Of a DNA stretch of 64,000 bases, positions 46,142 to 59,175 are shown in pieces. The position numbers and the translations under genes were made by a program. Within the stretch, counting starts at the first letter, position 1. Every line of letters begins with the position of its first letter. Where the stretch lies: NCBI RefSeq assembly GCF_949628215.1, contig NC_134277.1, positions 53,268,918-53,332,917 of the forward strand, given 5' to 3'. The notes below the pieces were generated by a model. That model did no database searches. It saw only the letters and a list, made by a program, of their open reading frames with translations, and was not told the origin of the DNA. This stretch comes from Phalacrocorax aristotelis. Lineage: Eukaryota > Chordata > Aves > Suliformes > Phalacrocoracidae.

Positions 46142-49080
46142 CTGAAAGACAGCATTAGAGCTTTGCAATTTATATTCATTAAACAAAAATGTACAAATTA
46201 TTTGAGATTTGTCCTGACAACTACTCGAGACACTGATTTATGAGTGATAGATGCTTGAGTGAAATCCACAAGGCTACCTGCAACTGCTATAGGAAATCCC
46301 CTAGAATCATATAATACCAGAGGAGTAAGTACTAAATTAATACTACTAGTAGTCACAAGAGTGTTGCTAGCTGAAATTACACTCATTTAAGCAAGTGATA
46401 TGAAATCTCCTGTGAAGGTAGTATAGCTTGTGTCATTAGCTGGAAGATAGTCCTATTTAAAGCTTGACTAGTGAGAGTTTACAGCTGTGAATCATGCTCT
46501 GTTCACATATGCAGTTTCAGCTTCTGAAAGTCATGTTTATTTGTATTGCATAGTAAAATCTGTGGCCTAATGAACTAGAAATATCTAATCTCTAAATCGT
46601 TATTAAAACAAAAAGACCATTATGAAAGTGGATGACAATGACAGAAAAACTAAAACACCCACCACATGGGTATATAAAACCAGCAATGTATATCAAAGTG
46701 GTAAATATTTCCTGCTTGCTGAAGTAAAGCCAGAGGTCCTGATGCATTAACGCTTCAGAATTGTAGCAAGTTTAGTCAGGCTTAAAGGATTCACTTAAAG
46801 TATTTAACAAGATTATTTGTCATATAAAATAAATTAGGATTAGGAACATTAAAACCAGATTCATTTGGTATTCAAATTTAGCTTATTTTCCAAACCATAT
46901 GTAAAAGAATAAAGAAAATGTTTAAGAATGCATACTTAACTTCACTTTAACATTTTCTATGTGCCACTGACTTTCTCAGCTTCTCAACATTTCCATTAAA
47001 TAGCTAACATTAATGCACACCTAAATTAAAAGCACTGGTTTGGCTCTCCATTCATCTTAATATACTTTCCCTCTCCTCTCTTCAAAAAGCTACCCAGGGC
47101 AGCACCAGGTTGAAGAGCAGTCACCAAAGCAGAATAGTTCAGAACACCACCAGTGCTCACCTCAAGGTCTTGAGTTTACAGTGGAGACCAAAGCCTTTAC
47201 ACAAAGGTCCTAGAATTGCAGAAAGAGGCTGCAATTCATTATCACCCCATTCACTTACCTGGAAGGCTCCTCCTGGCTCTTCACTCTCTCCCCCTACCCC
47301 CACACAAATTAACCCATCAGTGGTTTATGGGGATACCAGCTGAAAATGGAAGGACCTAACCGGCAATTTTTTCTTTATACATTGTAACAAGCTGGCTTTT
47401 GCAAATGTATTGGGTCATAAGGACAAACAAAAGCAAGTTCTCCTACAAATGCTTTAATTCGATGTAAATACAATCATGCATTAAGAGTGAAGAGTACACT
47501 ACTCAAAGGGTTATATGGGCTGGTGTCTGCACAGGAAATGTGACTGAAGACTGCACTACCACAAAACCCAGGTAGGAAGTGAGCAATGTCCTTTCAGAGA
47601 TGATGGTATCCTAAAAGAGGAAATGAATGCTAACAGCAGCACTGATTTTCTCTATGCTCCATTCGTTTCCTTAATTAGATGACAATTCCAAGCATTTACT
47701 CCAGTAATTGAAAAACACTATATGAACCTAGCTCAACTTTACACTTTTCCCCCCAAGAATAACATGAAATACCTGCACAAGGAACATACTTTTCCAGTTT
47801 TATCCTCACAAATTTAGTGACCAGAACTTACTTTATCTGAGGCATTACCTTTATTTTTCCTTACAAACAATTTATACCTCCCATTGGTTTAGAAAAATTT
47901 AACAGGAAAAAGGGAGTCGTGGAGGAAAGATACATGTTTTTTGAAGAATCTGAAAGTTAGCTCAAAAACGATTGACTAGCACAAGGGAAGGATCATCTTC
48001 CATTTATTTACATGACATTTTGATTTTGCACACTAGTGGAACAGTGCATGCCAAGGATTCAAGTGTTTGCATTTAAAATTGACATGCATATTGAGCAAAA
48101 CTGACGTTACAAACACGCAAGTTGAACAACAAAATGTTTAATTAAGGCAAGTCTACATAAGAAACTCTTCTCCAACCCCAGTATTTCTCTCCAAAATTTA
48201 GAAGGCTCTGTCTAGTTCAAAATTATTAGAACCATTCAATGGTAGCTACAGAAGCTGAGTGTAATAGTCGGCATGTTTCACTGCCTGAGGAATATTCCTC
48301 AGAATTCCTTCATTACTCCCTCCAACAAGGTTCACTACTTGTGACCCAAACAATAGAATAAGGCTACTTATCCCCTCCTCCTTCTGGTTTTGAAGGTATA
48401 ACTTAAGAGTCTGACAAAATTTTAATCAGTTATAATACAATGATAAAATGCTGATCAATTTCGGATACAGTCAATCTGCATCTAACACACCCTGAAAATG
48501 CAGTTCTCTCTCTCTACCACTAGATAGAGGTCTGATCAAGTTAAAAACTAAGCAGGGGTGGAAGATTGCGTAATAATTGAAAAAAGTAAGAAATCCATAA
48601 CACCTATATTGGAACTGTCACTAGACAAATTATTACATCCCAGGTGAATTAAAGGACACTTATAAGGATCCGCATGAGACTTCCCATCTTCAATTTATGA
48701 TTAACATCAAAGCAAGAAAGGAAGACTGGAAAGGAAAAATCCTGTTGCTTGAAGTGTGAACCAGTTTCTCCTTCTAATGTGAACAAAAGATCACAAAGAG
48801 ATCTGGCACTTGTGAATGCCAGTGCATTTTTAATTGTTCTAAAAATATTTTTCTTGTTATGTGGTTCATGTGTAATAATGTTTTCTGGTGTTCTATATTA
48901 TTACTAGTCTGACTTGCTGATGTTTGACAAGCCAAAGTAAGCTCATCTTTGAAATTAAGCATGGTCTGCAGGCCATTAAGAAAATCCTGTTTGGAACTTT
49001 ACATAACTAAATGCCAAATTTGGATGTTTATCTGAGATAAAAAGACAGAGAAATGAAACATAAAATACATTACTACGAAC
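46142..49080 (-). other. SEPTIN7: septin-7 intron (2,939 bp)
   Basis: GT-AG intron, AT-rich. No repeat family or additional exon was recognised. Confidence 0.9.
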
Positions 49081-49215
49081 CCGTGTCCTGAAGGAGCAAT
49101 GAAGTATAAACAACACTGCACTCTGTTATCTGGCATCTGACGTCTGTTCACTCGAGATTCTGCATTCAGGTAGTCCTCAAATTTACTGTCGATGTAGTCA
49201 ATAACTGGCTGCCAA
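49081..49215 (-). CDS. SEPTIN7: septin-7 exon, residues 126(part)-171(part)
   Basis: The exon is 135 nt. It opens with the last base of Cys126 and then encodes [17 protein letters not shown] and onward to FIAPSGH plus two bases of Gly171. The segment after DTPG contains the helix in which septins contact neighbours across the G interface. The acceptor is CTGCAG. The donor is GG|GTTCGT, weak for this gene because positions +3 and +4 are T and C rather than A and A. The frame nevertheless continues perfectly into the next exon, so the junction is right. Confidence 0.96.
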
Positions 49216-49808
49216 CTGCAGAGGTTACATGAATAAAAACCTGTAAGTTGTATCATTTATGTAAAAAAGTCTGTCTTTGCTAGAAATAGATGTACACTAT
49301 TTTCCCATGGCTTGCCTTTTTTTTTTTTAAATTAAGAGACTTCAACACAGAACATTTTAAGTGACCAGCTCCTCAACATACAACCAAGCTACATAGCTCT
49401 GAAGATACAAGCTGTGAGTTCCTTGAAAAACCCTTTCAAACACAATTACCTTCATTGTAATAGCATTAAATAGAACACTTAAGAACAGCAGCCAAAGGAA
49501 TACGCATTACTGGTCACATCTTGTGACAGCACAGAAGTTGGTTCTGCACGCTGCATGTGTGGCTAAGAGCCAAATGCTCCATCCACTTTAAAGGGAAAAG
49601 CTGACAGCATTCCAGTCAAGTAATAAAAGGTACTTGGAACTACAGTAGTTGAAGTTTTCAGCTAACTGAAAAGTTTAAAAGCGTTAATATTTTAACAGAA
49701 GATCGAAGTGTGCATTTAAAAGAGAATGTCACAAGGTGATACCTCACACACACATATATAAAACAAAATTCAGAATTATTGTGGGAGAACACACAACGAA
49801 TGTCTTAC
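49216..49808 (-). other. SEPTIN7: septin-7 intron (593 bp)
   Basis: Short GT-AG intron between the DTPG exon and the next exon; nothing further was seen. Confidence 0.9.
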
Positions 49809-49909
49809 CAATTACTATTATCAACAGCATCTCCAAATCCTGGTGTGTCAACTATTGTAAGTAGTAACTGAACACCACCCTCTTTGATTAAAACTTTTGA
49901 CTGCTCAAC
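49809..49909 (-). CDS. SEPTIN7: septin-7 exon, residues 93-126(part): DTPG / G3
   Basis: The exon is 101 nt, with a TTACAG acceptor and a GTAAGA donor. It encodes [12 protein letters not shown] through [13 protein letters not shown] and the first two bases of Cys126. The DTPG motif (113-116) is the G3/switch II element contacting the gamma-phosphate and Mg2+ in septins. The 6.2 kb intron on its 5' side separates it from the P-loop exon. Confidence 0.97.
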
Positions 49910-52900
49910 CTGTAAGATGAATGAAGTAAGATTAAATTTTTAGCAGTTCAGTCACCCATCTTAAACACTAGGAAAAGCACGCAATGAGTAAGAAGTCTGA
50001 CAAAGAATTGCTAACTTTTCTGCTTCAGAGGGATACTGGGACTGTGCTTTACTTAAAATCCCAATAATTCAATGATGACTAATTTTTTTGTTGTTTTTTT
50101 TTAAAAAAAAAGGGTCATAATTTAAATAAAGTCAGTCATAAAAGAACCCATCTAAGTATATAGGATATCTTAAAATATTAGCTTCTAAGAAAAACCCTAA
50201 CCAACCATACTAATGCCAGTAAATAAATAAATTAAAAGGTGTTCTGAGATGTTCAGACATACTGATAAACCAGGCATTATACTTGTGAGATTTGGTCACT
50301 TCAAAGAAAATTACACTTTTCAGAACTAATCCTCCCCCCAAGCACCTTCGAGACTACATTTCTAGTCCCATTAATATTTTTAAGAATACATTTATTCTTC
50401 AGCTGGTATAATGCTTGGGACAGGAGTAATAGAAAGTGATGGTTTCCTGTTACAAACAGATTGATATTGGAAAGTAATACAAACTAGCTGCAATCTGCTG
50501 AGCTAGACCTCACATGACCGTAATGGATCGGTTCCTGTTAGCTCAGATCACTGATGGAAATCTGGCTCAGAAGGCAACTGCATCAGCACAAGGGATGATG
50601 CAAGATCTGGGTGTGGGAATGCATGCCTCAAGTTGTGATCACCCATCTGCAGCACAGCTCAGTCAGCTTGCAGTAAGCATGTCAAACAGATTAAGCATGT
50701 CAGAACAGAAAATATAGGCTAAACAGCAAATGGACGGCTACCCCCATCTTTCTACTAATCTCAGTAATTACTGATAACGCCAGTGTCAAGTGTGTCTGCC
50801 TGAGAAAGTGCTGTACACCACTGTCATATCGGTCCGATCCCCAGCAGTAAGAAATTACAAACTCATGTTAGTGTGTTGGCTCTTTCTAATTGCTCACACA
50901 TTTCATCACAGTTTTTTCCCCTGATAATAAGACAGTTTCTAATAAATCACTGATGACTGTTTTCTAGACAGGGGTTCAAAAAAAATCAACTGCACAAGCC
51001 ATTTATTCAGAGCCACACATGAGTTGGCAGACATTGATCGCACCTTGCTGCTCACTGCTTAACCTTTTTAAGCCTCCTGAACCCTGACCAGGGAGAGAAA
51101 AGAAAGTTAAATATAACTTGGTGAACACCTGCAAGAACATTCACTAACAAGCTTTCAGACAGAGTAGAAACTTGGATAATAAATCCTATCTGGATGGTCT
51201 CTTGACCAGCTCAAGACTTGAGAGATCATATCAATGCTGCTTAAGCACTTGCACATCCCCTAGTTATATAGGTGAAAAGGACTCTCTCACAGCCACACCT
51301 GAACACAGTTGCAAACACTTTGCAATCACTGGTTATGTGATGCAATGTAAATCTACAAGATAAATTAACACTGCAGAAAGTAAAACTAAATACCTCTTGC
51401 ACAAGCAAAACACTGATTTTAATTCAGAAGGGAACATACGGAAACACAGAAAACAGTAACTAATTGCAAAGAAAGGTCCACATTTAACCTCTGAGTATGC
51501 TGGAGGTTATGTTTATTTACTCATCCTATCCAAGCCAGATCAATCCCTTCCACTGCTAGGTCTCAGAAAATCAACTCAGCTACGCTAAGGCTGTCTACAG
51601 CACACAATCACCATGAGTTGGTTCCCCACCTAACAAAAAGGCAAAAAAATATCAGTAAGGCAGCTTTATAAAACAAGAGTCCCCAACACTGGGCTACCTG
51701 GACACTAGTCACAGAAGAATCCAGGTTGGGCCACCCAATTCAATCTCCTACTTGAGCAGGCCTTGCTGCAAGGTTAGGAAGGTTTGTTCTGTTTGTTTTG
51801 TTGTTGTGGTGTTTAAAAAACCAACCAGGAAAAAAGAAAAAAAAAGCCCAAACAAAAAAAAGCCTAACAAAACCCAAAAATCCACAAAACAAACACCAAA
51901 AAAAGCCCCCAACCCCTCCCCCCAAAACGCCAATGCACACACACCAGCCTGAGACATCACCAAGTTACTCTTTCACTAACTGTACAACTCCTACCCTTCT
52001 GAAAGCGTCCAGTACAAAGCCATGAGAACCTAGGAATACACGCAGTGCTTTAAAAACTTAGGTTTTAATCGTGGTGAATGTATTCTCCCCCCACCAAGAG
52101 TTCTACAGAGAAATTTTACTGCACACAGTCAGTGCCAGAACTGAAGACAGCAATCCCCAGCCACACAGTCAACTCGGCCAAGAGCTTCCTACTCACAGCC
52201 TTTAGCACACAGGAGATTAACTTGTGATTCCTTGCATTCTTTTTGCTGTCTTGCATATAGTAACCACAAACCCCTCCTATAACCAAGCTCTCTGCAAGTA
52301 TGAGAAACCTGTAACACTTTCAAAGTACTAGAGATGATAATGTTAAGAGCTGTACTGTTGCCAAGTGCTACAAGGTATTAAGCTTTATTCTCCAGCACAA
52401 AAATTCCCAGCAAGAACCATTAAATTATTAAGCACTCACGGTGGAATGCTTTTACAAAAGAAGCAATTAATAAAACATTATCTTGAACGTGTGTTTATAA
52501 CAAAGGAAAAGGAAGGTCAGGAGATCTTCAGAAATGCCACGCCAAACATTTTTCCTGATTCTGTAGGCTTGTAAAATGTAAGTGGGGCTGAATTTGTGAA
52601 GTCACCTTCTGATAAATGGCCTGCAGTAACGGAATCTCTGCAGGCAGTGCTAATACCTTACTAGGTGGTGAGGATTTAAATTTGTTCTTACTTTTCATAA
52701 ATTCATTTGGTACCTTGCTATCAGAGCAGGGTTTTCAAAAACCCACAGACAAGAAACATTAGCTGATCAAATTAAACGTCCAATGCTTGTGTTGTGGACA
52801 GTCAGACCATATCCACCATATATTGTAAGCGGTTGAGGCTACTGGTAAGAGACAGTACGTGAAGAACCTGCCATAAAGCTTCTGTAAAGTTGCATTTTTC

Positions 52901-55900
52901 TAACCTAAATGGATGTGTCCATACATGGTCAAAGGCACAGAAAGCAGCAACATCTGGAAAAGATCCAGAAAATCACTGTAAACTAGTGTCATTCATAGTT
53001 AAGCATCCAACTGCATCCTATCATCTGATTTACAAGTATTCCCAAGGGATTCATGGAAAACATTAGTTCAAGTCTTGGAATTTAAAACTTTTTAATAAAA
53101 GTCTCCTCCAAACGGCCATTTTCCCATGCACTCCAGTCAACTGGGTCACACGGGTCTCTTCGACAGTTACTATGCAGCGTTCATGACATGATGCTTGTTA
53201 CAGCTTGACTACTTTTAATTGATTAAATAAGCCTCTCCCATACTCCATTTAAGATAGTCAAGTAACAATCAGAGAAAGCATATTTCATACCCCATCATTT
53301 CTGAAGAAGTTTGCTCTGAATTCATCCGACAGTCATTTACTATTAACTGTTTTTTCTGCTTTCCACGAAATTATACAAAGGACCTGCCTCACAAAACAAC
53401 TTCAAACTGCAATTGTTTTCAAGCCACAGTTTGTATTTAACTATGAGACTCTCATACAATTCCTGATCGGTAAGTTATTCCCACCATAGAAGAGCAGGCA
53501 GTTCTTACCACCAAGATTTCAAGATGCTCTGGTGGTCTGCCTCATCTCTGCCCTACAAAACCCCTGACATCCTCAACTTAAAGTTTACACTGGCAAACAG
53601 TACAAACCCCATGGATCCAAATAGCAGCTCCCACTGTTAATTCTTTAATATTTCACTGGAATCACCTCCACACCACATACATAGTTGCTAGCACACAGTC
53701 TTCAAGGTTGTAGGGGGAAACAATTTTATCCTCACTTAGACACTGAAATAAGACAGTTTCAGTTTCCTTCTTAAAATGCTATGCTTACTGGTTTTTCATT
53801 CATCACGAGTAACTGAAAGCAAAGCTATGTTGCACAAGTATACTCAAAAAATGCTCATTAGATAAAGTAAGCAATAGTTTCTAAGGGGGAAGATGGTCGT
53901 TAAATATATTTTTATTCCAATCATATTATTTGCTAATTCATGATAGACCCCAACTTACTACTAAAAATTGTTTTTTCAGCTCTTGGCCACCCTCAGGCTT
54001 TAGCCCATACAGCGGGAGTAGGAAAAAATGTAATGGCTTTTCAGCCAGGGCTCTGTCCAAGCCCTTCCTGACACACTCCCCACCCCTCCTTTACATGCCT
54101 TAAGAAAAAGTCAAGTTTCCTGGAAAGTATGGGGGGGGTTTCCTCAACCAGTAAATTAATTTAAAAAAAAAAAAATCACCACCTCTGAAGAACTAGAACT
54201 CAAAAGGCTGGCATGAACAGATCACCTAATCTTGCTGCCTAACAGATTAAAGTACTTAGGTTTGAGAAGCTACACCCACAGAGTTTTAGTTTCATTTGTC
54301 TTACACTGATCCACCTTTAGGCAGGATGGGTCTGAGTTATCTTTTAAAGATAACTGTTTTTTTTGTTAATTTGTGTGTAAATTCTTCCTATGATGTTTCC
54401 AAATTTGAAAAACAATCATCTTCCAATGACAGGGAATCCAACCCACCATTATTTAAACTATAATTCAATGTTAAACCTATTCAGGTTATGTTCTTCTGCT
54501 AAACCAATGTGTCATCAAAAGTAATGAAATCACACTATGTCTCTTCCAACTAAAAAAAAAAGTCACCCTTCTACTCTCTTTTTCAACAGTCTCTGGTTAT
54601 TTCATTAATAAATATATTATACCAGAGGTTAACTATTTGCACACCTTTTCTATCCCACTTAACATCTCTTTGAAACAGGTACATAAATTCAACCCTTCTA
54701 ATTCAAATGCCCCTGCTAACAAACTTTTACGTCCATTTTGTCAGTCACTATGGTTTTACATTAAACTGATAAAATAGCCCAATGGACATAATCAAAGCTT
54801 AGGGAAAAAAAAATAGTTAATCAAACTCCAGATGTTTAAAAGCTTTCTTCCAAGTTAAAAAATTTATATTCTGCAACAAATGTATTTTGTATTAGTGATC
54901 AAGAATTTGATATTGAGCTAAATGGCAAGCAATGTCATTTAATCTTCTTAGTATGAGCTCAGCTAACTTTTTCCTGGCCCTGTGGTAATTATTCAGTGTT
55001 GAGATTGGATTAAGAAGCGCTTTACCCAAAACCCCAAGCAAAAAAGGTGAGTGGATCATAGCACTGGAGCAGTTATTCAATTCCATTGAATAAAAAAGCA
55101 TTCAGTTTTACAGCTTCTGTTTATAGCACCTTGCATAGCCTCCTAACTCAGCACAATGTTTAATCACTTTATGACAACTCTATAATTGCACAGTCACTTC
55201 AGCCACAGCTGAGGTGGTCCGAGACTGTCATTTTGCAGTTGGAGGAACTCTGCTGGACAACAGTGGCAATGGTGAACACCCCCAGCCCTCGTCTGTACAA
55301 AGTTAGATTACCACAAGCTGTCTTCACCAAAATCTTAAAGAAGCACTCAGCTGTGGAGGCAGAAAACGCCCCACTGAAATGCAATGATTTCCTAAACTAC
55401 CCAGAACATTATTTAATTTTTTTAATATTAGGGTTTTTAATAATTTTTTTATAATACAAAAAAATATGGTCCTTTTCTTGAGAGAAAATATAATTGATCA
55501 ATAGCAAATTATTACACAAAACAAATAGATCAACTTCAGTTTTCCAGTCTTTGACTAAGTATTTCAGTTGTAGTAGTATTGTAGCTGCAGGAACATCAGC
55601 TTTGCTTATGTAAGTCTAGCACGTAAAGGCAGCCAGGTTCACCCCAGTCCCTGATATGTTTCAGAATAACAGCTTATAATGGGTAAAAAAATGCACCACA
55701 ACGGATACAGACTGCAGAAGACTGCTGTATACTTTTATACCTTAGGTCCTTACACTTACGACAAATCCCTTAACACAGTTTCTAAAAGCCTGCTTTAAAC
55801 AGCATGGGGCTCTAGTGCAGATCTACAGATATACTCAATATTTTACTGATAATAAAAATTCCATTTCTAAACAGGACTGCACCCATATGAAGTTTTTAAA

Positions 55901-56140
55901 GTACTAGCAGCACACAAAGTACTTCACTTCAGGGCCCCCACACTTCAACAGGCTACAAGTTTCATAACCTCAAAGTTTTGTATAGCTAAGATACACTGAA
56001 AGACACAGTGAATATTTCTTAGTGGTTCACATCATGGCTAAGCTTATTTGAAATACAGGTGCTATGCAACAACTGTATCACCTTACATTACTAAATTGCA
56101 AGTTACATTGTTCAAGCTGCAGCTTTCCCCCCAGACATAC
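49910..56140 (-). other. SEPTIN7: septin-7 intron (6,231 bp)
   Basis: GT-AG intron between the P-loop and DTPG exons. It contains a long A/C low-complexity tract at about 51815-51935. I saw no extra in-frame exon, CR1 copy or RNA gene. The 67-aa open frame at 50514-50717 is unremarkable. Confidence 0.88.
51815..51935 (+). repeat. A/C low-complexity tract in intron
   Basis: About 120 bases of A runs broken by C pairs and occasional G (AAAAAACCAACCAGG, CAAAACCCAAAAATCC, CCCCCAACCCCTCCCCCC). Confidence 0.75.
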
Positions 56141-56247
56141 CTGTACAGTCTTTTTAATTCTGTGTGAAGGACCTGGATACTCTGGGGAATACAATTCTGT
56201 TAAGAATAATGAGTTGATTAATGTTGATTTTCCCAGTCCAGATTCAC
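56141..56247 (-). CDS. SEPTIN7: septin-7 exon, residues 57(part)-92: P-loop / G1
   Basis: This 107-nt exon starts after a pyrimidine-rich TCCAG acceptor (rc of 56248-56252) and ends at a GTATGT donor. It begins with two bases completing Gly57 and then encodes [14 protein letters not shown] onward to KKTVQ. The nucleotide-binding P-loop GxxxxGKS is complete, with Lys63 and Ser64. The segment after it (residues 75-92) covers switch I. Where I recall human LTDLYSPE, this sequence has LTELYSPE, a conservative Asp-to-Glu change. It is the most 5' coding exon inside the window; the preceding intron is at least 7.7 kb. Confidence 0.97.
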
Positions 56248-56639
56248 CTGGAAAAAAACCAGAACAGTTTCAGTAAAACCAGGAGTATCACACTGAGTAT
56301 AAACATTTAGATCTACATTTCAAATACTCTTGAAACGCAATACCTGAAAACATATACTGTACTCTAAGGTTTTGAAATCTATCATCTTTTCCACTTTCAA
56401 GGAAACCCCTGCAAATCAATCTCACTGTTAGATTCTGTAGACATTCATTTTTCCCATCACATTAAGTACCAAATGGATTTAGCACTTCTCCATTGCTCCT
56501 GTTACAACATAAAAAAATAATACTACCCCACATAAAATTTTATAAACAAGCTATCTTCCTGGTATGACTTCCTACCGTAAAGCCAAAGCAGACTAAACTA
56601 TCTCCTTTATTTCATGTATTATTTGAGAGTCTTTTTGTC

Positions 56640-56670
56640 GGGGGGGGGGGGGGGGGGGCGGCGGGGCGGG
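56640..56670 (+). repeat. G19 homopolymer with GC-rich tail
   Basis: Nineteen G (56640-56658) followed by CGGCGGGGCGGG, inside AT-rich intron. Potential G-quadruplex on the plus strand, which is the non-transcript strand of septin-7. Confidence 0.9.
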
Positions 56671-56816
56671 AAGAGAAGGGTGTGGGGAAAGAGGCACTAA
56701 GATTAGTTTGGTCTAACTACTAAAGCCACAAGAGCTAAAATGGAGTTTCAGAACGACGTGGTTTGCCTGGGAATTTTGTTGTTGTTGTGGCAGGAAGGGG
56801 GGATTGGATCTGGGGG

Positions 56817-56842
56817 GTGTGTCTGTGTGTGTGTGTGTGTGT
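56817..56842 (+). repeat. GT dinucleotide microsatellite
   Basis: About 13 GT units with one interruption (GTGTGTCTGTGTGT...), preceded by G6. Confidence 0.9.
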
Positions 56843-59137
56843 GATTTCCTCATGAGCAACAATAAGTCATACCCTTGCTAAAGAATCTCCAGACACTACT
56901 GCCATGACAGTCCCAGCAAATACAGTTACAATTCCCACAGCAAAGACTATCCCAACATTTACAGCTCTACAGAGACAGGTGCAAGAATTTCAGAACAACT
57001 ACTTATTACAGTATTTAAAAGACAAGTCTCTTGCTTAGTTGTGTATTGTAAAGAAACTACTTCAACACAACAATTCACACTGGCATGAGAACTAAGGAAA
57101 GAAGCATATAAAAGTGATACTTTCTGTTTAAGTTTTCATACACAGTGCTGTTAGTATGTTGAACTAAACAGAAACAGTCATACAGAAATTTGCTCTTAAG
57201 CTAATGAATTTGGGTACAAACTACATACTTTCACTGAGGGAGGAGAAGGAGCTGAGCTGCCACCACATTTTGAAAAGAAAATTCCTAACCCACTAATCCC
57301 TCCATCCCCAACAAAAAAATGGGTTTTTAGAGACTAAACTCAGAAAGCTTTGAAACTTTTCTTGAGATAAATGTCCTGGGTTAATGCAAGTAGTCGAGGT
57401 TACAAAACAGAAAGTATTTAAGAACCTCAGTAGACAAGACCTCATCTCCACTGTAATAGCTGGTTCGATTTCATACACAAGCTAGCTTATACGCATCAGC
57501 CATCTCGATTACAGTGGCATAGCACAAAGTCTCTGCAGCACCGAACAGAGCAATCTGATTAGCTATACTGTAAATGGATTAGCAGCTGATGAAACATTGC
57601 AACCAGAGCTCCTGCAGGCTGGCTGCGTTATTAGCACTGCTTGTTCTTCAAACCCCACCCTGTCTGACGGATGAGATAACCCATTCCGCCAGCAGGGTCA
57701 GGCTACAGCTAGGAAGATGGGCCGCAGCAGCCAAGGAACAAGGATACTCGAGTTATAACCTCAAGATAGCAGTGTGAGAACACTAACCCCAACGCGACAG
57801 CTATATGTGAGCCAGAAGGGACAGGCTTGCTGACAAGAATTTCATCACTACCACTGCAGGTTTTGCATCTTTCTGTGGTCAGATGCATTAGCCATTTCAG
57901 AACTACGTGGTAAATACAGCGCCTAAAAGCATCTGGTTGCAAGAGATGCATGCCTTCTACTCCGGTGCTTGCAAGATCTTTAGGGCAGGGTCGGCTGCAG
58001 CCTAGAGGCTTCCGACTAAATTTGCAAAAGAAAGAAGCTTCTGAAAAGCACAGCTTTCCAAACTCATAGCTGCAGCCAGATTGAAGCTTAACCTTCTCCA
58101 TCTCAAAACTCTGCTCAAGATAAACGTTATCATTCCGATTAAACTGAAGAGCTTTTTTTATCTAGCCTACTGAACTCCTCAAGAGGAGGGCTTCGATTTT
58201 GCAATGTACAATTCATATCCTTTCAGTAAGCGTTACTTTTTTAGTTGAGCATCATCTTGCAGAAGGCTCTCTACTGCACTAGAAAGATTTGTGTATCGGA
58301 TTCTACTTAGTATACAAAAAGGGTTGTCCTTTCTTCTCCCTTCTATTAGGGTTATTGCTGGTCTTAACACGCTACAGAATTTGAAGTGGAAAACACCCAG
58401 GACAACCGCTTCTCCTGAAAAATCACAGGGCTTGTCAAGTTGCTATTGAAATTCGACATATGGAAATAAGATTTTCAGCTTTGAAAGACTGTGATGGAAA
58501 TATCAGCAGCTTGCCCTGGATGGTTCCTGCAGCTGTGGCACTCCATACCAAGTAGCTCCGGAACTGCTGAAGCATTACGCCCTCATAGATTTGGGGTTTG
58601 TTTCCCCCCACTTACAGTAGCAAGGATGGGAAGGCAGTTTTGAGCTAAAATTAGTGAAAAAGACAAGTATGCTAAGGATATTTATGCACCACCTGGTTCC
58701 CAAAGGCGCCCAGCCTCCCAGATACCCCTACCCATCCTAATTTTAAATCAACCGGTGCAGATTATAAGAGTTTAGACTGCCTAACTGCTACCAGTAATTG
58801 AGGTATTACATGTAAAAGTTTGCATCAACACACCAAACCTGGATGCAGTTGTGCCTTAGACCATGTAACAGTCAACATGTATGATGGTAGTAAGGGGCTA
58901 TAGCATGAAATAAACACTGAAACTGTAGGTAAAAAACATAACTGGAACATTCAATACTGTACCATGGGGAGTCATACTGCTTCCATAGTAATCAAACAGG
59001 ACTTCCTCTGCTGACTACGGAGGAAGCAGAATTAAAGAAACCAAAGTGTACTTGAACAATTCTAGCAGGCTTTTTGGACATATTGAAATAGTCTGATCTT
59101 AGCTAGAAATATGGTAAGGAGGGGGGGAAAAACCAAA

Positions 59138-59175
59138 CAACAACAACAACAAAAAAAACCACCAAACCAACAACA
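59138..59175 (+). repeat. CAA-rich low-complexity tract
   Basis: ACAACAACAACAAC followed by A8 and CCACCAAACCAAC within the septin-7 5' intron. Confidence 0.75.

Noticed and set aside
46290..46330. AGAATCATATAATACC, resembling an inverted CR1 3' end
   Set aside because: Only a handful of bases match and the diagnostic TTGGAAGGGACC segment is absent next to it.
48999..49256. 85-aa open frame containing [16 protein letters not shown]
   Set aside because: It is the septin-7 exon 49081-49215 read through into both flanking introns. The residues before Trp and after SGHG are intronic, so it is not an independent ORF.
50811..50840. tRNA-like B-box resemblance (GGTCCGATCCCCAGCAG)
   Set aside because: No A-box, no foldable acceptor or anticodon arm at the right spacing upstream, and no poly-T terminator.
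57709..58101. 130-aa open frame (minus) in the septin-7 5' intron, starting MEKVKLQSGCSYEF
   Set aside because: No septin residues, no recognisable domain, no supporting splice or promoter context. The compartment is intronic and the length is within chance.
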